Shown here piece after piece: positions 49,231 through 58,250 of a stretch of 64,000 nucleotides of DNA. The DNA comes from Streptomyces antioxidans. GTDB taxonomy: Bacteria > Actinomycetota > Actinomycetes > Streptomycetales > Streptomycetaceae. A model generated the notes under the pieces. It searched no databases and had not been told where the DNA came from. It was given only the letters and a program-made list of their open reading frames with translations. The stretch is from positions 124,001 through 188,000 of the forward strand of contig NZ_LAKD02000119.1 in the NCBI RefSeq assembly GCF_000968685.2, given 5' to 3'. Each line of letters opens with the position of its first letter. Position 1 is the first letter of the stretch. Both the position numbers and the translations under genes were made by a program.

Positions 49231-50964
49231 CTAGCGGCGCCGCGCGGCGCGCCGCCGCCGGGTCGCCGCCGTGTCGATCGCGCCGTCGGGGGTGATGACG
49301 ACTCCGTAGTCGCGGATCGCGCCGGAGACGGTGACCTTCCCGTCGAGTACGTCCCGCAGCACACGGTCGGGATCCCGGGCGAAGGGGTCCCCGTGGCCGC
49401 CTCCGCCGGCGGTGACGTGCCGGTGGCGCTCGCCCGCGGCGAGGGGCTGGACGACCTTGGCGGGGAGGGTCCGCTCCCGTGGGGTGCCGGGGTTGAGGAT
49501 GTTGGACGACGGCGTGCCCTGGGCCCCTCCCCCGAGACCGTACGGCAGGTGGGTGCGCCGGTCGGAGCGGATCTGTACGGAGACCGCGGGGGCGAGGACC
49601 GTCATATCGCGGAAGGTCGACAGGCCGCCGCGCCAGCGGCCGGGGCCGCCGGTGTCGGGAAGATAGCCGTAGCCGTCGATGCGCACATGGCCGGACCGCT
49701 CGAGCTCCTCCACCGGCACGTTGGCCAGGTTGGCGCCGAGCGGGCTGACGCCGTCCACACCGTCGCGGTCCGGACGGGCTCCCCAGGCCCCGCACAGGAT
49801 GTCCCACAGGACGTTGGTGGTTCCGTCCTCCCCGGTGATGCCGATGGCCACGGAGTCCGGGCCGCCGTCGCCCGCGGCCGGGACCCGGTCGGGAAAGACC
49901 GGGGCCAGCGCTCCGAGGACGGTGTCGATGATGCGGTAGGCGACCAGGCCGCGGGCGCCGCGGGCCGAGGGTCGTCGGCCGTTGAGGATGGAGGCCCGGG
50001 GAATCGTGAAGGTGAGTGGCCGGTAGAAGCCGCTGTTGGCCGGGATGTCGGATCCCAGGGCGCCCTGGATGGCCGCGTAGGACGCGGAACGGGTGAAGGA
50101 CTCGGTGGCGTTGAGGGCCGAGGCGACCTGCGGGGAGGACCCGGTGAAGTCCAGGTGCAGGGTGTCCCCGGCTATGGTGATGGTGACGCGGAAGGGGATG
50201 GGCGGCGAGCCCATGCCGTCGTCGTCGATGAAGTCCTCGAACGCGTAGGAGCCGTCGGGTGCGTTGGCGAGGGCCGCGCGCAGCAGGGTCTCGGAGTGGG
50301 CGAGCAGTTGCTCGTTGAGTGCGGCCAGCCCGTCGGTGCCGTGGCGTCCGGCCAGTGCCTTCAGCCCTTCCCCGCCCGCGTGACAAGCGGCGAGCTGTGC
50401 GTCCAGGTCGCCGCGGAGCAGGTCAGGCTCGCGTACGTTGCGGAGGATGAGCGCGAGGAAGGTCTCGTTGAGGGTGCCCGCGTCGCACAGCCGCGATGGC
50501 GGTATCTGCACGCCTTCCGCGAAGATGCTGGTGGACTGCACCGCCATGGATCCCGCGGCCCAGCCTCCCACGTCCACGTGGTTGACGACGGTGACCGAGT
50601 AGCCGAGCAGTTCCTGCCCGGAGGTGAACACCGGGGCGATCGCGAAGATGTCGGGCAGGTGCATGCCGCCCAGGTCGGGATCGTTGAGCAGATAGACATC
50701 GCCCGGGCGTACGGAGTCGCCGAAGGCGGTCAGTACGGCGCTCATGGCTTCGGGGATGGAGCCGAGGTGCACCGGACAGGTGTTGGCCTGGGCGATCACC
50801 CGTCCCGAGGCGTCGCACAGCGCGGCCGAGAAGTCCATGCTGGAGGCGACGATCTGGGAGTGCGCGGTGCGCAGGATGGTGATCGCCATTTCGTCCGCGA
50901 GTCCGGTCACCGCGTTCCGGTAGACCTCGAAGGTGGCGGCGTCGCGGATCGGGCGCGGGCTCAT
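49231..50964 (-). CDS. hyuB: Hydantoinase B / oxoprolinase-type subunit
   Basis: 577 residues from the ATG at 50964 (ATGA overlap with HyuA). Hydantoinase_B family: FEVYRNAVTGLADEMAITILRTAHS, the conserved VYLLNDPDLGGMHLPDI, then LANVPVEELERSGHVRIDGYG and the GGGGHGDPF motif near the end. It ends in a basic tail RRRRAARRR. With HyuA it forms ATP-dependent amidohydrolases acting on hydantoins, 5-oxoproline, caprolactam, or acetone carboxylation. Confidence 0.9.
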   Translation of the reverse strand: MSPRPIRDAATFEVYRNAVTGLADEMAITILRTAHSQIVASSMDFSAALCDASGRVIAQANTCPVHLGSIPEAMSAVLTAFGDSVRPGDVYLLNDPDLGGMHLPDIFAIAPVFTSGQELLGYSVTVVNHVDVGGWAAGSMAVQSTSIFAEGVQIPPSRLCDAGTLNETFLALILRNVREPDLLRGDLDAQLAACHAGGEGLKALAGRHGTDGLAALNEQLLAHSETLLRAALANAPDGSYAFEDFIDDDGMGSPPIPFRVTITIAGDTLHLDFTGSSPQVASALNATESFTRSASYAAIQGALGSDIPANSGFYRPLTFTIPRASILNGRRPSARGARGLVAYRIIDTVLGALAPVFPDRVPAAGDGGPDSVAIGITGEDGTTNVLWDILCGAWGARPDRDGVDGVSPLGANLANVPVEELERSGHVRIDGYGYLPDTGGPGRWRGGLSTFRDMTVLAPAVSVQIRSDRRTHLPYGLGGGAQGTPSSNILNPGTPRERTLPAKVVQPLAAGERHRHVTAGGGGHGDPFARDPDRVLRDVLDGKVTVSGAIRDYGVVITPDGAIDTAATRRRRAARRR

Positions 50965-53075
50965 GAGGTGGCCTCCGGGGCTGTGGCCGTCCAGCTGATG
51001 ACGATGTTGTTGAAGCGGTCGCGATGGGCGGTGGCGGGCGGCGGTACGAGGGTGGTGGAGTCCATGTCCTCGATGACGAGGGGGCCCGGCCGGGGCTCCG
51101 GTGACAGTGCGGCGCGGGGGATGACCGGGGTCGGCTCGGTCTGGTCGAACCGGCACTCCCGGGTCGTTCCGGCACCGGGCGCCGACGGCGGCAGGCTCAG
51201 CAGCCGCTCGACACCGACGGGGTTGGGCACCCGCCCGCGGACGCGGAGGTTGACGATCTCCACGAGTTCGTCGGTGCCCGCGCGTCCGTAGGTGCGGTGG
51301 TGCTCGGCGTGGAACCGCTGGCGTACGGAGGCCATCAGGCCGGGGTCCAGCTCCCCGTCGGGGACGGTGATCGACAGCTCGAACCGCTGGCCGCGGTAGC
51401 GCATGTCGAAGACCCGCCGTACCTCGGTGTGCGCCGAGGGGGCGGCCTCCCGCAGGGCCTCGGTGACCTCCTTGGCCATGCGGTCGAACTCCGCGCCGAG
51501 CAGGTCCAGCGCGTCGGGGTCGGCCCGGTGGGGCACCACCGACTGCCTTTCGGTGTCGGCGACGAGCAGCCCCAGGCTGCTGAACAGCCCGGTGTGCACG
51601 GGGACGATGACGGTACCGATGCCGAGCTCCCGGGCGATGGCGGCGCCGTAGAGGGGCCCGGCGCCGCCGAAGGCCACCATGACCGCTTCCCGCGGATCGC
51701 GGCCGCGTTCGCTGGTGACGGCCTTGACGGCCTTGGTCATGCTGGACACGGCGACCTCGTAGGCTCCGCGCGCGGCCGCCGGGATGTCGATGCCGAGGTC
51801 CTGGGCGACCGGGGCGATGGCCCGCCGGGCGAGGTCCGGCTCGATGGTCACCCGTCCGCCCGCCAGGGCCTGGGGGCTGAGGTAGCCCAGGACCACATTG
51901 GCATCGGTCAGAGTGGGGCTGGTCCCTCCGTTGCCGTAGCAGGCGGGACCGGGCCGGGATCCGGCGCTCTCCGGTCCGACCCGCAGGGATCCGGCGATAT
52001 CGGTGGAGATGACACTGCCCCCGCCCGCACCGACTTCGGCGATGTCGATGGAGGGCACGCGCAGCGCGTATCCGGCACCCTTGCCCATGCCGCGGGTGAT
52101 GTTCATGCCCCCGCCGACCTCGTAGTCACCGGCGACGAACGGTTCCCCGTTCTCGATCAGGGATGCCTTGGCCGTGGTGCCGCCCATGTCGAAGGCGACC
52201 ACCGAGTCCAGGCCCATGAGCTGGGAGAGTTTCCGTACGGCGATGACGCCGGCGGCGGGCCCCGACTCGATGATCTGTACCGGGCGCCCCACCACTGAGG
52301 GGGCGTCGAGGAGGCCACCGCTGGACTGCATGATCATCAAGGGTGCGGAGACGCCCGCGTCCCGCAGACCCTCGCCGAGCGCCGTGACATAGTCATGGAC
52401 CTGGGGCCCCACATAGCTGTTGACCACCGCGGTACTGGTGCGCTCGTACTCCTGTGGCTGAGGTGTGATGTCGACGGAGGCGGTCACATAGGTGCCGGGG
52501 AGGAGGGCCCGCAGTTCGGCGGCGACCCGGCGCTCTTCCTCGGGACGGACATGGGAGTTGATCAGGCACACCGCCACCGCCTCGATGCCCGCGGCCCGGA
52601 TCTCGCCGGCCACCCGCGCCAGCTCGGCGGAGTCCGCAGGGGGTTCGAGGCGGCCGTCGGCGGTGATGCGCTGGTCGATCTCGTAGCGGTGGCGCCGGGG
52701 AACGAGCGGGGCCGGGCGCTGCCAGGAGAGGTCGTACAGCAGGGGGCGGCGCAGGCGCCCGAGCTCCAGCACATCCCGGAACCCCCGCGTGGTCACCAGG
52801 GCGGTAGGTGCTCCGCGCATCTCCAGAATGGCGTTGGTGGCCACCGTGGTGGCGTGCAGCATCGCCGTGACCTGGTGCGGAAGCGCGCCCGCCGCGGAGA
52901 GCGCGGCCCGGGTTCCGCCGAGGACGCCGCTGCCGAAGTCCGGCGGTGTGGAGAGGACCTTGACGGGGACGACCCGGCCGCCCGGGCCGAGGGCGATGAC
53001 ATCGGTGAAGGTCCCGCCGATGTCGGCGGCCACTCGCCAGCTTCCGTCGAGCTCGGTCACAGCGGGTCCTGGCAT
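50961..53075 (-). CDS. hyuA: Hydantoinase A / oxoprolinase-type ATPase subunit
   Basis: 704 residues from the ATG at 53075, nine bases after AAGGAG. ASKHA-type motifs: VAADIGGTFTDVIAL (residues about 14-28) and SVVAFDMGGTTAKASL. Also LHATTVATNAILEMRG and FDMRYRGQRFELSI. HyuA supplies ATP-driven phosphorylation of the amide oxygen before HyuB-dependent ring opening. An upstream palindrome CTGAGATCTCAG (53153-53164) is a candidate operator of the operon's GntR protein. Confidence 0.92.
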   Translation of the reverse strand: MPGPAVTELDGSWRVAADIGGTFTDVIALGPGGRVVPVKVLSTPPDFGSGVLGGTRAALSAAGALPHQVTAMLHATTVATNAILEMRGAPTALVTTRGFRDVLELGRLRRPLLYDLSWQRPAPLVPRRHRYEIDQRITADGRLEPPADSAELARVAGEIRAAGIEAVAVCLINSHVRPEEERRVAAELRALLPGTYVTASVDITPQPQEYERTSTAVVNSYVGPQVHDYVTALGEGLRDAGVSAPLMIMQSSGGLLDAPSVVGRPVQIIESGPAAGVIAVRKLSQLMGLDSVVAFDMGGTTAKASLIENGEPFVAGDYEVGGGMNITRGMGKGAGYALRVPSIDIAEVGAGGGSVISTDIAGSLRVGPESAGSRPGPACYGNGGTSPTLTDANVVLGYLSPQALAGGRVTIEPDLARRAIAPVAQDLGIDIPAAARGAYEVAVSSMTKAVKAVTSERGRDPREAVMVAFGGAGPLYGAAIARELGIGTVIVPVHTGLFSSLGLLVADTERQSVVPHRADPDALDLLGAEFDRMAKEVTEALREAAPSAHTEVRRVFDMRYRGQRFELSITVPDGELDPGLMASVRQRFHAEHHRTYGRAGTDELVEIVNLRVRGRVPNPVGVERLLSLPPSAPGAGTTRECRFDQTEPTPVIPRAALSPEPRPGPLVIEDMDSTTLVPPPATAHRDRFNNIVISWTATAPEATS

Positions 53076-53152
53076 GTTCGGCTCCTTGAAAGGCGGCCCT
53101 GGGGGCTCCCTCACGCCGCCTCTCCGGCAGCTGCGATGACCATAAGGCAGAT

Positions 53153-53164
53153 CTGAGATCTCAG
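53153..53164. promoter_or_regulatory. Candidate GntR operator upstream of hyuA
   Basis: CTGAGATCTCAG is a perfect 12-bp palindrome 78-89 bp upstream of the hyuA start. Its half, GATCTCAG, recurs twice upstream of the GntR gene (55168-55175 and 55190-55197). The shared octamer suggests one regulator binds all three. Confidence 0.5.
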
Positions 53165-53191
53165 CAATGGGAAAGTAGGATCCCTGACGCA

Positions 53192-54346
53192 TCAGCCTCT
53201 TTGCTCGTGCGGCACCTCGCCGTACCCCCGTGTCAACTCCCCGAGCCGCCGCCCCACTTCCTCGAGGTCGGCGGCGGATCCCCCGTACACCATGCGGACG
53301 TGGGTATCCGGCCCCGCGAAGGCGTCTCCCGCGATGGCCGTCATGCCGTGATCCAGCAGCAGCCGCTCCAGCCGGCGCCCGCGGAATCCCAGGGGGGTGC
53401 AGTCGACGAAGACGAAAACGCCTGCGTCGGGGCGCACCGAAGCGAGACCGGCACGCTCCAGCCCGCCGCGCAGAATGTCACGCCTGGCCCGCATGGTGGC
53501 GAACTCTTCTTCTATCCAGTGCTGTGGTCCGGTCATGGCGGCATGCGCCGCGGCCTGGGCCACGTCGCCGACGTTGATGGCGTCCCATTCGAAGGCGTGG
53601 TGTATCGGCTCCAGCAGGTGGGCGGGGGCGTGCACATATCCGATCCGCCAGCTGCTGAAGGCGTAGTTCTTGCTGAGGCTGGTCACGGTGACCAGGTCCG
53701 GATGGTGGTCGCGGAGCAGCATGTGCGGCACATAGCCGGGCCCGTCCCATACGTACCGCTCGTAGGACTCATCGGAGAGGACGATCAGACCGTGGCGCGC
53801 GGCGATGGCCAGCAGCTGGCACAGCCGCTCCCGGCCGGGCACATAACCGGTCGGATTGTTGGGGTTGCAGATCAGCAGCGCCCGGGTGGCCGGAGTGATC
53901 GCGGCCTCGACCGCGGCCGGGACGTGGTCCCAGCCACGGCTCTCGTCGGACGGTACGTACACCGGGCGGGCCCCCGCCAGGCGGATCATGCCGTCGAAGA
54001 AATAGCTGGGAGCGGGGACCACGACGTCGTCGCCCGGCGACAGCAGGGCCCTCAGCGCCACGCTCATGCCGTGCTGGGCACCGTGGGTGATCAGCAGTTC
54101 GCGCCCCGGGTCCACGGCGAGCCCGTACGCGGCCTCCAGATGCGAGGCGATCGCCTGGCGGAGCGCTTCGGAACCGCGGCTGTTCCGGGGGAACACCTCA
54201 GCCGCGGCGGTCCGCACCGCCTCCACGACGTGCTCCGGCATGGGCAGCGCCGGCACGCCCCGGAAGGGGACTGCGGCAGCGTGGCTCGGTGGTGCGGTCG
54301 GGGCGCGATCGGCGAGTTCGAGAGCCGGTAGGCGTTCCAGCTTCAT
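53192..54346 (-). CDS. PLP-dependent aminotransferase (class I/II)
   Basis: 384 residues from the ATG at 54346, preceded by GAAGGGA. Fold-type I: LLITHGAQHGMSVALRALL, LICNPNNPTGYVPGRE, and the PLP lysine in TVTSLSKNYAFSSWRIGY, with the C-terminal Arg in HVRMVYGG. It should move an amino group from the ring-opened product or a related amino acid. Together with HyuAB it could degrade a cyclic amide or lactam by ring opening followed by transamination, as in caprolactam catabolism, though the substrate is not determined. Confidence 0.88.
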   Translation of the reverse strand: MKLERLPALELADRAPTAPPSHAAAVPFRGVPALPMPEHVVEAVRTAAAEVFPRNSRGSEALRQAIASHLEAAYGLAVDPGRELLITHGAQHGMSVALRALLSPGDDVVVPAPSYFFDGMIRLAGARPVYVPSDESRGWDHVPAAVEAAITPATRALLICNPNNPTGYVPGRERLCQLLAIAARHGLIVLSDESYERYVWDGPGYVPHMLLRDHHPDLVTVTSLSKNYAFSSWRIGYVHAPAHLLEPIHHAFEWDAINVGDVAQAAAHAAMTGPQHWIEEEFATMRARRDILRGGLERAGLASVRPDAGVFVFVDCTPLGFRGRRLERLLLDHGMTAIAGDAFAGPDTHVRMVYGGSAADLEEVGRRLGELTRGYGEVPHEQRG

Positions 54347-54431
54347 CAGATTCCCTTCACGAGTCTTGGTCCGCCGGGCAGCCGGGCAGCCGCGCACCGG
54401 GGCCCGGACCGTCTTGCCGCGTCCTCCGGGC

Positions 54432-55145
54432 TCAGGTGACGCTGATGCTGACCTCGGCGAGCGACGCATGGGACACCAGCTGGTCGATGATCTGCTCCTG
54501 GGCGGTCCGAGTGCGGGCGTCCATGGCCGCGCGGGCCGCGGCCGGGTCACGGTCCCGGATGGCCTCGAGGATCTCCCGCCGCTGGTGCACGGCGGAGTCC
54601 GAGAAGGGCAGGAACTTCAAGGTGATCCGCAGGACCCGCTCCAACTCGTCGAAGACCCGGATGACCGCCCGAGCCAGCATGTCGTTGCCGCACCGGTTGG
54701 CGATGATCGCGTCGAACTCGAGATTGGCGTGGAGGAACGCGTCGAGACTGGCCGGGGCCCCCGTCTGGTAGGTGACCGACAGGAGTTCTTCCATCCGGGC
54801 GAGCTCGCGCTCGGGGCAGCCGATCTCCGCGGCGAGCCCCGCCGCCTCGACCTCCAGCAGCCGGCGGAAGGCGCAGAGATCACGCGTCCCCTTGAGGGTG
54901 ACCGGCAGGATGCGATAGCCCGAGCGGGGCAGCGCCTGCACCAGACCGTCCCGCTGCAGCCGGGTCAGGGCCTCCCGGGCGGGCATCGTACTGGCACCGG
55001 CCCGGTGTGCGAGGGCCGACTTGGTGACGTGGGCACCTGGCTCCAGCTCGAGTTCGATGATCTGGCGCTTGATGGTGGCGTAGGCGCGCTCGGTGGCGCT
55101 GAGACTCGGATGGTCTTCACTCAGGATGGCTGGCAGATACTTCAC
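54432..55145 (-). CDS. GntR-family (FCD) regulator
   Basis: 237 residues. GntR winged HTH (AYATIKRQIIELELEPGAHVTKSALAHRAGASTMPAREALTRLQRDGLV) and C-terminal FCD ligand domain (ELARMEELLSV ... NRCGNDMLARAVI ... RDRDPAAARAAMDA). FadR-type members bind palindromes and are released by pathway metabolites. It lies between the MBL and aminotransferase genes in the same operon, so it probably controls this operon through GATCTCAG-containing sites. Confidence 0.9.
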   Translation of the reverse strand: MKYLPAILSEDHPSLSATERAYATIKRQIIELELEPGAHVTKSALAHRAGASTMPAREALTRLQRDGLVQALPRSGYRILPVTLKGTRDLCAFRRLLEVEAAGLAAEIGCPERELARMEELLSVTYQTGAPASLDAFLHANLEFDAIIANRCGNDMLARAVIRVFDELERVLRITLKFLPFSDSAVHQRREILEAIRDRDPAAARAAMDARTRTAQEQIIDQLVSHASLAEVSISVT

Positions 55146-55167
55146 CGTCCCATCCTAGCGCAATCGC

Positions 55168-55197
55168 GATCTCAGTTCCTTCCCGTGAAGATCTCAG
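55168..55197. promoter_or_regulatory. GATCTCAG direct repeat upstream of gntR
   Basis: GATCTCAG at 55168-55175 and again at 55190-55197, 22 bp apart (about two helical turns), just upstream of the GntR start and overlapping the end of the MBL gene. The same octamer forms a full palindrome upstream of hyuA. Confidence 0.45.
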
Positions 55198-56156
55198 CTG
55201 GTGGGGTACGGGTGATCGCCATCCGGTCCGCGGCTCTGCCCGACGAGAAGGGAGCTCGCCCACGGGCCCAGGGTGAACCCCCCGCCTCCCCGCCGGACCT
55301 CCACGGCGCCCGCGCCACCGGAGAAATGCGCGGGTACCAGCAACTCCCTTTGGTCGGCCGCGCGTTGGAGGACGCGCAGACGGCTCGCCGCCGCCCGTTC
55401 CGAGTCCAGGCAGGCGTTGCTGTTGCAGCAGGGCCGGAGGATCTGCACCGGGCTGTGCAGCAGATCTCCGACGAAGACGGCCCGGTCACCGCCGGAGGCG
55501 AGCCGCAGCACGGACGAGCCCGGGGTGTGACCGGGCGCGGACTCCAGGGTGAGGTGCTCGTCGATGCGGTGGTGGCCGTCCCACCGCACGGCCTGCCCGG
55601 CCCGGTGGACGGGCGCGACGCTGTCCTCGTAGATCAGGCGGCCGTCCGCCTGTGAGCCGTTGCCGTACCCGCCCTCCGGACCGAAGTGGGCGTCGTCGGC
55701 GGCCGGGATGAGGTACTGGGCACGGGGGAACGCCGGTGTCCACTCCCCGTCCGCCTCGACCGTGTTCCCGCCGACGTGGTCGATGTGCAGATGGGTGTTG
55801 ACGACGACGTCCACGTCCTGGGCGCGGACGCCCGCCTTCGCCAGACAGCCGAGCAGATCGCCCCGCCAGTGGTGGAACGGCGGCGAGCCCGGCCGCTCGC
55901 GCCCCTTGCCCACTCCGGTGTCGACCAGGACGGTCCGCCCGGCGCTGCGCAGCACCCAGGTCTGCAGCGCCAACACCAGCCGGTCGGTCTCCGGCTCCCA
56001 GTGGTCCGGCGCCAGCCAGTCCTCGTTGTCCCTCCACACCTCTCCGACGGTCTCCGCGACCAGGTCGGGGACGGGCACGAACGGGCCCTGCCACTCCACG
56101 ACCCGGATGACCTCGACATCGCCCAGCACGAGGTGGTGCACACTCTCATTCGTCAT
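55194..56156 (-). CDS. Metallo-beta-lactamase-fold hydrolase
   Basis: 320 residues from the ATG at 56156 (an upstream frame at 56192 is not supported). Zinc motif NTHLHIDHVGG with H122, H124, D126 and H127, then SAPGHTPGSSVL and VFVGDLLHS supplying the remaining ligands. N-acyl homoserine lactonases and other MBL lactonases or amidases share this layout. Same strand as the Hyu operon, 48 bp upstream of GntR, so it may take part in the same pathway. Divergent AraC regulator 100 bp away. Confidence 0.87.
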   Translation of the reverse strand: MTNESVHHLVLGDVEVIRVVEWQGPFVPVPDLVAETVGEVWRDNEDWLAPDHWEPETDRLVLALQTWVLRSAGRTVLVDTGVGKGRERPGSPPFHHWRGDLLGCLAKAGVRAQDVDVVVNTHLHIDHVGGNTVEADGEWTPAFPRAQYLIPAADDAHFGPEGGYGNGSQADGRLIYEDSVAPVHRAGQAVRWDGHHRIDEHLTLESAPGHTPGSSVLRLASGGDRAVFVGDLLHSPVQILRPCCNSNACLDSERAAASRLRVLQRAADQRELLVPAHFSGGAGAVEVRRGGGGFTLGPWASSLLVGQSRGPDGDHPYPTS

Positions 56157-56256
56157 GCGGCCGACGCTAAGAAGTCCGCACGAGCCGTTCAATGCGCGTC
56201 CGGCTCACTGAGATGCGCATCCGTCTCATGCCTCATACGGAACGTACTCTGCGCAC

Positions 56257-57099
56257 ATGGATGTGGTGAGCGACGCGATCTCCGCGATGCGGCTGGGGCA
56301 CCCCTCCTCCCACCGGTTGCGGATCGACGGCAGCGGATGCACACGGCTTCCCCCCTTCGGCGGCGCGGGCTTCCATGTGGTGCTCAAGGGCGGCTGCTCG
56401 CTGCTGCCCGACGGCGGTGACCCGGTGACCCTCGGCGTGGGTGACGCGGTGCTGCTCCCCCATGGCACGGGCCATGCGCTCGGCGGCTCCCCGACCGCTG
56501 CGGAGGTCCTTTGCGGCCAGTACCGGCTCGACTGCAGCCGCATCCACCCGCTGCTGGCGGAGATGCCCCGGGTCATCCACCTTCCCAGCCGCGTGGGCGG
56601 CCATGTCGAGCTGAGCGCCGCGATCGACCTGCTCGCCGGCGAACTGGACGACAGCAGGCCCGGCTCCTGCATCGCGCTGCCGAACCTGCTCGACCTGCTC
56701 CTCGTCTATATGATCCGCGCCTGGATGGCCGAGGCCACCAGCGGGGCCTGGCCCCGTGTCCTCGGCGACCCGGTGACGGCCGCCGCGCTGCGGGCGCTGC
56801 ACTCGGATCCGGCCGCCCCGTGGACCATCGAGCGCCTGGCCGCGGCGGTGAGCGTCTCCCGCCCCACCCTGGCGCGCCGGTTCACCGCCCTGGTGGGCCG
56901 CCCTCCGATGGCGTACCTCACATGGTGGCGCGTCATTCTCACCGCCACCCTGCTCCGGGACACCTCGGACACCCTGGCGTCCATCGCCGCCCGGGTCGGC
57001 TACGGCAGCCCGTACGCACTCTCACACGCCTTCCAGCGGGAGTTCGGTACCACCCCGGGGCGGTACCGGAAGGCCGCGGGCCGGGCACCGGGCACCTGA
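56257..57099 (+). CDS. AraC-family regulator with cupin sensor
   Basis: 280 residues. N-terminal cupin_6-like sensor (GAGFHVVLKGGCSLLPDGGDPVTLGVGDAVLLPHGTGHAL) and C-terminal AraC double HTH (DPAAPWTIERLAAAVSVSRPTLARRFTALVG, then DTLASIAARVGYGSPYALSHAFQREFGTTPGRYR). It is divergent from the MBL gene and probably activates it in response to substrate. Confidence 0.9.
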   Translation: MDVVSDAISAMRLGHPSSHRLRIDGSGCTRLPPFGGAGFHVVLKGGCSLLPDGGDPVTLGVGDAVLLPHGTGHALGGSPTAAEVLCGQYRLDCSRIHPLLAEMPRVIHLPSRVGGHVELSAAIDLLAGELDDSRPGSCIALPNLLDLLLVYMIRAWMAEATSGAWPRVLGDPVTAAALRALHSDPAAPWTIERLAAAVSVSRPTLARRFTALVGRPPMAYLTWWRVILTATLLRDTSDTLASIAARVGYGSPYALSHAFQREFGTTPGRYRKAAGRAPGT

Positions 57100-57121
57100 G
57101 TCCACCACGGTGGGCGGGCGT

Positions 57122-58216
57122 TCAGCGGTAGGTGGCCGTCAGTTCGGCGAGGGAGGTGAAGGTCTGCGTTCCGCCGGAGCCTCCGATGACGCGGACGCCG
57201 TCACCGGTGGTGGTGTCGAAGTCGAAGACGTAGGTCTTGTGCGTACCGGCGGCCGAGGAGGTGGGGTAGGACGGGGTGACGCGCTGGCCGGTGGCATCGG
57301 TCCAGGTGCCGTCGCGGCGGACCTGGATCTTGGGTGGGCTGCTGAACCAGCCGCCGTCGCCGAACATGGTGCCGGTGGTGTAGGCCACCTGGTTGAGGCG
57401 GTACGTACGCGGCCAGGTGTAGCCCCACCAGCTGGTCGGCTTGCGTTCGTCGTTCCAGTCGTCCTCGCTCTGGGTGGTGTCACCGTCGTTGTAGATCGCG
57501 CGGCCGAAGTGGGTGGCGCGTTCGACGGGCACGGTGCCGGGTTCGCGGGCGAGGTCGCGGGAGGCGTCCGGGGGGTTGTCCGGGGTGGTGGGGACCGAGG
57601 GGGTGAGGGACATCTCGCGCAGTGAGAAGGTGTACGCCCAGAAGTCGCCCGCCGGGTAACCGCCGCCGCAGGGGCAGACATTGGACTGCAGCCACATCGA
57701 CTTGCCGTCCGCGCTGATGTACTTCGACGGGATGGTGGTGGCGTAGCCGCCGTGCTTGGTGTGGGTCCAGGGGTAGCCGCCGAAGTCCTTGGGGGTGAAG
57801 TGCTTCCACGGACCCCAGGGCGTGGGCGCCTCGTAGAACTCGTAGGTGTACTCCGTCCAGGACGTGTAGAGGTAGCGCTTCAGCGCCTTGTCGTAGACCA
57901 CGCCGCCCTGGCTGATCACGCTGAGGTCCTTGACCCGGTCCGGGGTGCCCACGTTCTGGTAGACGCGGTGGTCGTCGTGGAGGACCGACACCCGTTGGTC
58001 GATGTCGGACGACCACCGCGGGGTGCCGCCGCTGGCACCGGAGTAGAACTGCCAGGTGGAGCGGTCCATGATGGAGGTGGCGGCCGTGAATGTTCCGCGC
58101 CCGGCCGCACGGCCGTGGCCGGTGGCCGCGCCGTTCGCCTGGACGGCGGGTACGGTCGCCATCGTCACGACGGCGAGCCCCGCCGCCAGGGTCATCAGGA
58201 GTCTGGATCGTCGCAC
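57122..58216 (-). CDS. Secreted DUF4185-like protein with C-terminal discoidin-like domain
   Basis: 364 residues. Signal peptide MRRSRLLMTLAAGLAVVTMATVPAVQA. A propeller-like half (residues about 50-215; STWQFYSGASG, RYLYTSWTEYTYEFYEAPTPWGPWKHF) resembles the C-terminal part of DUF4185 proteins, followed by a galactose-binding-like domain (RAIYNDGDTTQSEDDW ... SLAELTATYR). The N-terminal blades of the fold appear to be missing: the signal sequence runs directly into the second half. Same operon as a full DUF4185 protein, so it may be an accessory binding protein or a shortened endo-arabinanase. Confidence 0.65.
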   Translation of the reverse strand: MRRSRLLMTLAAGLAVVTMATVPAVQANGAATGHGRAAGRGTFTAATSIMDRSTWQFYSGASGGTPRWSSDIDQRVSVLHDDHRVYQNVGTPDRVKDLSVISQGGVVYDKALKRYLYTSWTEYTYEFYEAPTPWGPWKHFTPKDFGGYPWTHTKHGGYATTIPSKYISADGKSMWLQSNVCPCGGGYPAGDFWAYTFSLREMSLTPSVPTTPDNPPDASRDLAREPGTVPVERATHFGRAIYNDGDTTQSEDDWNDERKPTSWWGYTWPRTYRLNQVAYTTGTMFGDGGWFSSPPKIQVRRDGTWTDATGQRVTPSYPTSSAAGTHKTYVFDFDTTTGDGVRVIGGSGGTQTFTSLAELTATYR

Positions 58217-58250
58217 GGTGTGCTCCTCGCGGGTGTCCGTGGCGGCGTGC

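Noticed and set aside
47857..51291. 1144-codon open frame on the plus strand
   Set aside because: Antisense to the MFS permease and HyuB/HyuA genes, His/Gly/Arg-rich shadow with no recognisable domain.
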